This document shows, piece by piece, positions 1-5,335 of a stretch of 10,170 nt of DNA. Positions within the stretch are counted from its first letter, which is position 1; the number at the start of each line of letters is the position of its first letter. The notes below the pieces were generated by a model that did no database searches, had not been told where the DNA came from, and saw only the letters and a program-made list of their open reading frames with translations. The DNA is taken from contig JALHOX010000142.1 of assembly GCA_022842805.1 (NCBI GenBank), positions 1-10,170 on the forward strand, in the 5' to 3' direction. Origin of the DNA: Phycisphaerae bacterium. GTDB lineage: Bacteria; Planctomycetota; Phycisphaerae; UBA1845; Fen-1342. The position numbers were made by a program, and so were the translations under genes.

Positions 1-414
1 GCTCGCGTCGCCTCGGGCGGGGCGGGCGGCAGCTTTCATTTCCGCATCGACGGACAGGCAGTGACCCCTCAGATCAACGCGCCGGCGACGGGCGGCTGGC
101 AGAACTGGACCACCGTATTTTCGGCGGCGACGCTTCCGGCCGGGCGCCACATCCTTCGTTATCAAAATGCCGAAAACAATGGGCAATACAACGTCAATTA
201 CGTGGATATTGTCGCCCCGGCGGCGGCCGACCTGAACGTGAACGGCGCGGTCAACTTCGCCGACGTCGCCTTGTTGTTCGGCTGCTTGAACGGCGTGAAT
301 AACGGGGCGGCGGCGGGGTGCGCCGATCCTTACGATCGTGCAGATGTGGATGCCGACGCGGATATTGATCTGCGAGACGTCGCGGTCTTTCAGCGCAGCT
401 ACACGTCGCCTTGA
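1..414 (+). CDS. Secreted CBM6 plus dockerin protein, C-terminal fragment
   Basis: The 3' end of a gene that begins before the window; the frame is open from base 1, so an internal GTG at 61 is not the real start. The visible 137 residues hold two domains. Residues 1-71 match the second half of a family 6 carbohydrate-binding module: the ASGGAGGSFHFRIDG opening, GGWQNWTT (W33, W36), an LPAGRHILR strand and a closing NYVDI strand. Residues 77-137 are a C-terminal dockerin-type pair of calcium loops: DLNVNGAVNFAD, in which the fifth ligand position is Asn instead of Asp, and the more canonical DVDADADIDLRD, separated by a Cys-containing spacer (FGCLNG, GCAD). CBM6 modules normally sit on xylanases, agarases and similar secreted enzymes, so the missing N-terminus probably carries a glycoside hydrolase or another glycan-binding domain; that part is inference. 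It converges on the beta-glucosidase gene. Confidence 0.87.
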   Translation, partial: ARVASGGAGGSFHFRIDGQAVTPQINAPATGGWQNWTTVFSAATLPAGRHILRYQNAENNGQYNVNYVDIVAPAAADLNVNGAVNFADVALLFGCLNGVNNGAAAGCADPYDRADVDADADIDLRDVAVFQRSYTSP

Positions 415-448
415 AGTAGCGACGCGAGAACGGCGTGCAAAACGCGGA

Positions 449-483
449 AAGGGGAGCGCGGGCGAGTCGCCGGTGCTCCCCTT
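449..483. terminator. Stem-loop between converging genes
   Basis: A 9-bp perfect stem (AAGGGGAGC at 449-457 with GCTCCCCTT at 475-483) encloses a loop that contains a second small palindrome (GGCGA-G-TCGCC, 461-471). It lies between the stop at 412-414 of the left gene and the stop at 488-490 of the beta-glucosidase, where a bidirectional terminator is expected. There is no long T tract on the plus side; the minus side has only short T runs. Termination is therefore inferred from position and stem strength. Confidence 0.6.
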
Positions 484-487
484 CTCG

Positions 488-2713
488 TTACTTGATCTGC
501 GCGTCGACCTGAAGTCCTTCGGCGGAGTGAGGGCCGAGGAAGAACTGAATGACGCCGGGCTCGACGAGGAACTTGGCGTCCCAGTCGTAGAAGCCGAGTC
601 GCTGGGCGGGGATTTCGATCACGACGCGCTTGCTCTCGCCGGGCGCGAGCGACACGCGCTCAAAGCCGCAGAGCTGGCGGACGGGGCGAGTCATGCTCGC
701 GACCGGATCGCGGTAATAGGCCTGTACGAGCTCTTCGCCGGCGCGAGTGCCGGTGTTGGTGACGACGACGGAGAGCGAGAACTTGCCGTCGGCGGTTGCT
801 TCGGTCGGGCTGACGGTCGCCTCCGCGTAGCGAAAGCTGGTGTAGCTCAACCCGAAGCCAAAGGGGTAGAGCGGCGTGGTCGGGAGGTCGATGTATTTCG
901 AGGTGTAGCGATCGCCTTCGCGGGCGGGGCGACCGGTGTTGCGGTGGTTGTAGTGGATCGGTACTTGCCCGGTGACGCGCGGAAAGGTCGCCGGCAAACG
1001 GCCGCTCGGGTTGAAATCGCCGAAGATCACGTCGGCGATGGCGTTTCCGGCTTCGACTCCGCCTTGCCAGGCGACGAGCATGGCGGGCACATGATCCGCG
1101 GCCCATTGCAACGCCATGGGGCGCCCGTTGAAGAGCACGAGCACCACGGGCTTGCCCGTTGCGCAGACGGCCTCGATAAGCTCTTGCTGTGGCTGCGGAA
1201 TATCGATGTTGGCGCGGGAGTGGCCTTCCCCACTCATGTCCTCGCTTTCGCCGACCGCGAGGATCACGATGTCGCTTTCGCGGGCGAGCTTGACGGCATC
1301 GTCGATGCCGCCGGCGAGCGCTGCCTGCACCTCGCTGCCCTTGCTCACGCCCAGCTTTGCGTTGGGGCCGAGCGTGTTGCGCAATCCGGCGAGCAGGGTC
1401 ACCACTTCTTCCGGTTTGCCGTAGAGCGACCAGGTGCCGAGCATGTCCTTCGCAGCGTCGGCCAGCGGGCCGATCAGCGCGATTTTTCCCGGCTGCTTCT
1501 TGAGCGGCAGGAGGCCGTTTTCGTTTTTCAGCAGGACGATCGAGCGGCGGGCGACGTCTCGCGCCAGCGCGCGATGCTCCGCGGTCAGCATGACGCGCTT
1601 TTCGAGCGCGGGATCGATATAGGGATTGTCGAATAGCCCGAGGCGTTGCTTGGCTTCGAGTATGCGTCGGACGGCGGCGTCGACGACTTTCACGTCGAGT
1701 TCGCCGCGCGTGACGCGCTCGGCCAATTGCGACCGATAGGCGCCGGAGCACATGTCCATGTCGACGCCGGCGCGAATCGCCTGCAGGGCGGCCTGCCCGG
1801 AGTCCGCCGCATAGCCGTGGGCGATCATCTCGTTGATCGAGCCCCAATCGCTGACGACCAGCCCGTTAAAGCCCATCTGGCCGCGGAGCATGGTTTGCAG
1901 CATGTGTGGGTGGGCCGTGGCGGGGATGCCGTTGATTTCGTTGAAGGCCGACATGATCGACCCGACTCCGGCGTCGACCGCGGCTCGAAAGGTGGAGAGG
2001 TGGACTTCGTGCAGCGTCTGCGGCGACACGTCGACGGTGTTGTAGTCGCGCCCGCCTTCGGCAGCGCCATAGGCGACGAAGTGTTTTCCGCAGGCCAGCA
2101 TTGCGTTGGGCGATGCAAGATTATCGCCCTGAAAGCCGCGCACGCGGGCCGCGGCGAATTGCGCGCCGAGGAAATGATCCTCGCCTGCGGTTTCCGCGAC
2201 TCGGCCCCAGCGCGGGTCGCGGCAGACATCGATCATCGGGGCAAAGGTCCAGTGCGTTCCCGCGGCGCGGCCTTCGACCGCGGCGACGCGGCAGGCCTGT
2301 TCGATCAGCGTCGGGTTCCAGGTGGCTGCCTCCGCCAGCGGGATGGGAAAGACGGTGCGGTAGCCGTGAATGATGTCGTTGCCGAAGAGCAGCGGGATCT
2401 TCAGCCGCGACTCCTCGACGGCCGCGCGCTGGAGCGTGTTGGTGTGCTCCGCGCCGGTGGCGCCGAGATAGGAGCCGATGACGCCGGCTCGGGCCATGCC
2501 GAGCAGGTCCGCGAGTGCCTGCTGGCGGGCTCCGGGATTGATGTCCTGGCTCAGCCCGCCCCATTGCTGCGTCAGTTGCCCCAGCTTTTCTTCGAGGGTC
2601 ATCTGCGCGATGAGTGCGTCGATGCGGGCCGCGGCGGCCTGCGGCGCTTCGGCCCGGCTCATGGCCGCAAGTCCGAGCAACAGGAGGGGAACTGCGAGCC
2701 TGCCGTGAACCAT
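488..2713 (-). CDS. bglX: Family 3 glycoside hydrolase, secreted beta-glucosidase (BglX type)
   Basis: A complete 741-residue enzyme, close to the usual BglX length, that should release terminal beta-linked sugars from oligosaccharides outside the cytoplasm. Residues 1-21 form a signal peptide (LAVPLLLLGLAA, then SRA) with no lipobox. The N-terminal GH3 barrel spans about 30-360, with KHFVAYG near 210 and the VVSDWG nucleophile motif (D289). The alpha/beta sandwich spans about 390-580, starting at SIVLLKNENGLLPL, with SGEGHSR carrying the likely acid/base E496. A fibronectin-III-like domain fills 620-741 (GEELVQAYYRDP, GFERVSLAPGES). The start is the ATG at 2713, with AAGGAG 7 bases upstream. 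It is divergent from the LacI-type regulator, and a half-site of that gene's palindrome lies about 25 bases before this start, so repression by the neighbour is plausible. The GH3 family and beta-glycosidase activity are firm; the exact substrate (cello-, xylo-, laminari-oligosaccharide) cannot be read from the sequence. Confidence 0.95.
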   Translation of the reverse strand: MVHGRLAVPLLLLGLAAMSRAEAPQAAAARIDALIAQMTLEEKLGQLTQQWGGLSQDINPGARQQALADLLGMARAGVIGSYLGATGAEHTNTLQRAAVEESRLKIPLLFGNDIIHGYRTVFPIPLAEAATWNPTLIEQACRVAAVEGRAAGTHWTFAPMIDVCRDPRWGRVAETAGEDHFLGAQFAAARVRGFQGDNLASPNAMLACGKHFVAYGAAEGGRDYNTVDVSPQTLHEVHLSTFRAAVDAGVGSIMSAFNEINGIPATAHPHMLQTMLRGQMGFNGLVVSDWGSINEMIAHGYAADSGQAALQAIRAGVDMDMCSGAYRSQLAERVTRGELDVKVVDAAVRRILEAKQRLGLFDNPYIDPALEKRVMLTAEHRALARDVARRSIVLLKNENGLLPLKKQPGKIALIGPLADAAKDMLGTWSLYGKPEEVVTLLAGLRNTLGPNAKLGVSKGSEVQAALAGGIDDAVKLARESDIVILAVGESEDMSGEGHSRANIDIPQPQQELIEAVCATGKPVVLVLFNGRPMALQWAADHVPAMLVAWQGGVEAGNAIADVIFGDFNPSGRLPATFPRVTGQVPIHYNHRNTGRPAREGDRYTSKYIDLPTTPLYPFGFGLSYTSFRYAEATVSPTEATADGKFSLSVVVTNTGTRAGEELVQAYYRDPVASMTRPVRQLCGFERVSLAPGESKRVVIEIPAQRLGFYDWDAKFLVEPGVIQFFLGPHSAEGLQVDAQIK

Positions 2714-2720
2714 GAGCCAG

Positions 2721-2726
2721 CTCCTT
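2721..2726 (-). promoter_or_regulatory. Ribosome binding site of bglX
   Basis: AAGGAG on the minus strand lies 7 bases before the ATG at 2713. It is a strong Shine-Dalgarno match at good spacing and fixes the beta-glucosidase start directly ahead of its signal peptide. Confidence 0.8.
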
Positions 2727-2737
2727 CTGGGCGGTGA

Positions 2738-2744
2738 TGTAACA
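2738..2744 (+). promoter_or_regulatory. Putative operator half-site ahead of bglX
   Basis: TGTAACA is identical to one arm of the palindrome at 3013-3029. It lies 24 bases upstream of the bglX start codon. The opposite arm is not present at the matching 3-base distance, so this would be a single half-site. It is also wrapped in a weaker inverted repeat (GGTGA at 2733-2737, TCACC at 2747-2751). Its role in repressing bglX is inferred from identity and position. Confidence 0.4.
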
Positions 2745-2881
2745 TGTCACCAACGTGTTTCATTTGTTTCTGAACCGAATTGTCGACGATCCGATTGCAC
2801 GCGAGACAGTAATGGGAATTCGTCGGGCCGGAATCGGCCGGGCGGTGCAACTCGTCGTTTTTCGTACAAAATAGCGGGTGC

Positions 2882-2931
2882 GGAGCGCTTCCTTCCGGAC
2901 CGGGCGCTCCCCGCGGGCGGGTGCCGCGGGG
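2882..2931. other. Two overlapping GC-rich stem-loops in the control region
   Basis: The first stem pairs GGAGCGC (2882-2888) with GCGCTCC (2904-2910). The second pairs CCCCGCGG (2909-2916) with CCGCGGGG (2924-2931) over a 7-base loop. The stems share bases 2909-2910, so the two cannot both be fully formed. No T tract follows on either side. They could shape a bglX leader transcript or block read-through between the divergent units, or simply reflect high GC. Confidence 0.35.
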
Positions 2932-2973
2932 TGGGTGAGCGAACGACAAGCGGGTGGATTCCAAAAAAACAGC

Positions 2974-3001
2974 TTGACAGTCGCAGGCCCGGAAATGTAA
3001 C
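2974..3001 (+). promoter_or_regulatory. Sigma-70-type promoter of the LacI-type regulator
   Basis: A consensus TTGACA (-35) at 2974-2979 is followed after 16 bases by TGTAAC (2996-3001), a 4-of-6 match to TATAAT. Transcription would begin near 3008, which is downstream of an ATG at 3005 and so favours the GTG at 3050 as the regulator's start. The -10 element contains the same TGTAAC word as the palindrome next to it, so a repressor bound there could block polymerase. The -35 is strong; the -10 is weak. Confidence 0.55.
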
Positions 3002-3012
3002 GTCATGAAAAC

Positions 3013-3029
3013 TGTTACAGATTGTAACA
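3013..3029. promoter_or_regulatory. Perfect palindromic operator, likely autoregulatory
   Basis: TGTTACA-GAT-TGTAACA is a perfect 7+3+7 inverted repeat. It starts about 5 bases past the predicted transcription start and ends 20 bases before the GTG at 3050, the classic position for a repressor controlling its own gene. LacI-family operators are usually even-length palindromes with a central CpG; this one has an odd-length, A/T-rich centre. Binding by the adjacent LacI-type protein is inferred, not shown. Confidence 0.65.
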
Positions 3030-3049
3030 ACTCTATTTGGTGTGACAAA

Positions 3050-4135
3050 GTGGCATCCGTTCGAGGAATCGCTCGCAGGGCTGGGGTCTCCACCGCGACG
3101 GTGTCGCGCGTGTTGAACAATAGTCCCGCCGTTCATCCGGATACGCGTGCCCGCGTTCTGGCCGCCGCCGGGGCGGCGGGCTATGCGACCGGTCGTCGCC
3201 CGCGCGGGCCGCGGATCGCGTTCGCCTACACACAGGAAATCACGATCGCCCATCCGTATGACTCGGCCGTGCTGGCCGGCGTGGTGCGGGCCGCGGGTGA
3301 GCATAACGCGGATGTCATCATTCTCGGACTCGGGCGCGACAAGGCTCGCGACGAGCGTTTCGCCCAATACTTCCAGCGCAAGGCGATCGACGGCGTCATA
3401 TTGCGCACGATGGCCGCGACGCGGGGTTTTTGCGAGCGCATCGCGGAGGAAGATTTTCCGCACGTCGTCGTCAGCGAGCGCTTCGATTCGCCGAAGGTGA
3501 ACTTCATCGACGGCGCATCGCGCGAAGAGATGCAGCGGGCGGTGGGATATCTCCTGTCGCTGGGCCATGAGCGGGTCGCATTCGGAATGCACAACGTCGC
3601 CGATCGGGATCATCTCGACCGGCTCGAGGGCTATCAGGCCGCAATGCGCGAGCATGGCCTGAAGTGCGACGAGAAGCTGATCTTCCGCCAGCCCTACACG
3701 CTGGCGGGCGGCGCCACGCTGATCAACCTGCTGATGGGCATGCCCGATCGTCCGACGGCAGTGGTGCTGGCCGACCCGCTGCTGAGCCTGGGCGCCGTGC
3801 GCGAGGCGCGGGTGCTGGGCGTGCGCATTCCCGAGGATCTCTCGGTGGTCGGCTTCGACGACACCGATGTGCGCTTCGGCGTATACCCGACGCTCTCGGC
3901 TGTTTGTCAGAACGCCGACACGCTCGGCTTTGAGGCGGGTCGTTGGCTGCTGCAGCGTCTGACCGACCCGGCGACCACGCCGATGCGGCGAACCGTTCCC
4001 ACGTATTTCGAGATCAACGACTCGACCGCTGCGCCGGCTCATCCGGCGGTTGCGGCGCGGACGCGCTCGGCCGCCGCCACGGCCGAATCTGAGCAGCGAA
4101 AACGCACATCAGTCCAGGTCTTTGGACGCAGCTAA
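3050..4135 (+). CDS. LacI-family transcriptional regulator
   Basis: A 361-residue sugar-responsive DNA-binding regulator. The N-terminal helix-turn-helix is clear (VRGIARRAGVSTATVSRVLNN, residues 4-24). The periplasmic-binding-protein-like effector domain spans about 55-325, with typical landmarks: AIDGVILR (112-119), YLLSLGHERVAF (167-178), RLEGYQAAMREHG (191-203) and the LSVVGFDDTDV strand (264-274). The GTG at 3050 was chosen because the DNA-binding domain normally starts within a few residues of the N-terminus and because an ATG at 3005 lies upstream of the inferred transcription start; from 3005 the protein would be 376 residues with an odd Cys- and Trp-containing extension. The Shine-Dalgarno before 3050 is weak. 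The hinge is unusually short: after AGYATGRRPRGPR there is no ARxL-type hinge helix, which normally inserts a Leu into the operator. The C-terminus has a 35-residue Ala-rich, charged tail. It is divergent from bglX and abuts the pseudopilin gene. Family firm; effector sugar unknown. Confidence 0.92.
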   Translation: MASVRGIARRAGVSTATVSRVLNNSPAVHPDTRARVLAAAGAAGYATGRRPRGPRIAFAYTQEITIAHPYDSAVLAGVVRAAGEHNADVIILGLGRDKARDERFAQYFQRKAIDGVILRTMAATRGFCERIAEEDFPHVVVSERFDSPKVNFIDGASREEMQRAVGYLLSLGHERVAFGMHNVADRDHLDRLEGYQAAMREHGLKCDEKLIFRQPYTLAGGATLINLLMGMPDRPTAVVLADPLLSLGAVREARVLGVRIPEDLSVVGFDDTDVRFGVYPTLSAVCQNADTLGFEAGRWLLQRLTDPATTPMRRTVPTYFEINDSTAAPAHPAVAARTRSAAATAESEQRKRTSVQVFGRS

Positions 4136-4138
4136 ATG

Positions 4139-4144
4139 AAGGAG
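4139..4144 (+). promoter_or_regulatory. Ribosome binding site deciding the pseudopilin start
   Basis: AAGGAG lies 3 bases after the regulator's stop codon (TAA, 4133-4135) and 6 bases before the GTG at 4151. This favours GTG 4151 over the in-frame ATG at 4136, which has no such element. The packing implies that regulator and pseudopilin are translated from one transcript. Confidence 0.75.
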
Positions 4145-4150
4145 CACGCG

Positions 4151-5275
4151 GTGACCTACGACTTTGGCATCTCCAAGCACCGCGTGCAGCGGAGCTGTCG
4201 CGGCCAATCCGGCTTTACGCTGATCGAATTGCTGGTGGTGGTGGCGATCATCGCGCTGCTCATCAGCATCCTGCTGCCCAGCCTCAACAGCGCGCGACAA
4301 CAATCGAAGGCGGTCAAATGCCTGGCCAATCTGCGATCGTGCGGGTTGGCGGCGATGAACTCGACGGCGGAGCGCGGCTTTTTCCCGATCACCACCGATG
4401 AGGTCGGCATCGCCGCGGCCGACAGCAGCCGCTCGACTTATCAGTATGACGCCAACAACGAACTGCTGGCCTGGCCGGTGGCGCTGGCGGCATCCTCCGG
4501 CGTGGTGTACGGGCGAAACTGGGAGTGGGGAGTTCGGGCGTCCTCGTTTCAGCAGGCGGAATCAAAGCGCGACCGGATGGACCGGCAGTTTGAGGTGACG
4601 GTTTGCCCGTCGGATCAGGTCGAAATCGCCTCGCCTTATTACCCGCGCAACAAGCCGCAGACTTTCGGCGGAATCAACAACGACGGTCTGCGCGGCACGG
4701 GCGATCCGGAAGATCCGGTCGGCAGTTCGCCGAACATGACCTACTGGGGTCGTCTCAGCTACGGAATCAACGAAGACATCTGCGGCGCCGAAGTCGCCGA
4801 AAGCGCCGGGCGACCGGCGTGCTTTCGTGCCGTGTGGGATGGGACCAACTGCACCGAGTGCCTCGGTGAAGTCGCCTATCCGCCGGTTCATCCCTGTCGG
4901 CGAACCAACGAAGGCTGGCGACTGCGGGGCAATCTGAGCAAGATCGTTTCGGCGGGGGATGTGCTGCTGTTGATCGACGCCGGCCGCGATCCCTCGTCGA
5001 ACACGAACGAGGTGCTGGATGCCAATCTCGTGATGAGCGGCGGCGGGCGGCTTTCGACGACGAACGCCGGGCCGTTTCTGGGGGATTTTGTGCAGGTCTC
5101 GCTCGGGGCCGCCCGGCTGCCTGAGAAGCGGCATCCGAAGGGTCGCTTGAACGCACTCTTCGCCGATGGCCACGGCAACCCGGTGACCCCGACGCGATTT
5201 AACCCGACGAACGGCAAGCCCGACGAATTTACGCCGCGCGTCAAAGTCTCTCCGTACACTGTGGGATGTAATTGA
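4151..5275 (+). CDS. Pseudopilin, prepilin-type N-terminal methylation protein of the planctomycete H-x-DG type
   Basis: A 374-residue type II secretion/type IV pilus-like subunit. A 21-residue charged leader ends in Gly; a prepilin peptidase should cut at G21-F22 (GFTLIELLVVVAIIALLI), with the conserved Glu at mature position 5 (E26) and a hydrophobic helix to about residue 42. The globular part holds about nine Cys (57, 64, 152, 211, 224, 234, 237, 249 and 373), so disulfides are likely outside the cytoplasm. Near the C-terminus, RHPKGRLNALFADGH matches the H-X9-DG signature of large planctomycete pseudopilins, with one extra residue between His328 and Asp339. Such proteins are abundant in planctomycetes, next to secreted enzymes, and their individual roles are mostly unknown. 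The gene is coupled to the regulator upstream and lies 60 bases before the repeat protein downstream, with no terminator seen in between. A task in exporting or assembling that protein is inferred. Starting at ATG 4136 would add 5 residues. Confidence 0.92.
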   Translation: MTYDFGISKHRVQRSCRGQSGFTLIELLVVVAIIALLISILLPSLNSARQQSKAVKCLANLRSCGLAAMNSTAERGFFPITTDEVGIAAADSSRSTYQYDANNELLAWPVALAASSGVVYGRNWEWGVRASSFQQAESKRDRMDRQFEVTVCPSDQVEIASPYYPRNKPQTFGGINNDGLRGTGDPEDPVGSSPNMTYWGRLSYGINEDICGAEVAESAGRPACFRAVWDGTNCTECLGEVAYPPVHPCRRTNEGWRLRGNLSKIVSAGDVLLLIDAGRDPSSNTNEVLDANLVMSGGGRLSTTNAGPFLGDFVQVSLGAARLPEKRHPKGRLNALFADGHGNPVTPTRFNPTNGKPDEFTPRVKVSPYTVGCN

Positions 5276-5335
5276 TCGTTCAGACACCGCGATACTCTTG
5301 ATCGTTCGCCTATTTGCAATCAGGAAGGGAACAGA
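5276..5335 (+). promoter_or_regulatory. Spacer and ribosome binding site of the repeat protein
   Basis: This is the short gap between pseudopilin and repeat protein. A purine-rich AGGAAGGGA (5322-5330) lies 5 bases before the ATG at 5336 and is a good Shine-Dalgarno. A 10-base direct repeat TTGATCGTTC occurs at 5272-5281, overlapping the pseudopilin stop, and again at 5298-5307. No terminator and no convincing promoter pair is visible, so read-through from the regulator transcript is likely. Confidence 0.6.

Larger units (their letters stand above)
2714..3049. promoter_or_regulatory. Divergent control region between bglX and the LacI-type regulator
   Basis: This 336-base stretch holds no convincing gene. 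From left to right it contains the bglX ribosome binding site (2721-2726), a TGTAACA half-site (2738-2744), a moderately AT-rich stretch (2752-2810) where a bglX promoter could sit but no clear -35/-10 pair is visible, two GC-rich stem-loops (2882-2910 and 2909-2931), a TTGACA promoter element (2974-2979) and the perfect palindrome at 3013-3029. The element TGTAAC, or its complement GTTACA, occurs four times here (2738, 2996, 3014 and 3023) and clusters at both gene starts. Confidence 0.75.

Noticed and set aside
338..1636. A 432-residue plus-strand frame opposite bglX, and a second at 1646-2737
   Set aside because: Both mirror the GH3 gene, whose minus-strand reading has catalytic motifs, a signal peptide and a Shine-Dalgarno. 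The plus frames show only composition-driven low complexity.
2795..2850. TTGCAC/GTGCAA inverted pair and GGCCG-GAAT-CGGCC mini-hairpin in the control region
   Set aside because: Six-base arms 44 bases apart and a 5-bp GC hairpin are expected by chance in DNA of this composition; no adjoining signal supports a function.
2747..4042. A 431-residue minus-strand frame opposite the LacI-type regulator
   Set aside because: It crosses the promoter, operator and hairpins of the control region and has no recognisable domain; the plus strand has a clear HTH and effector domain.
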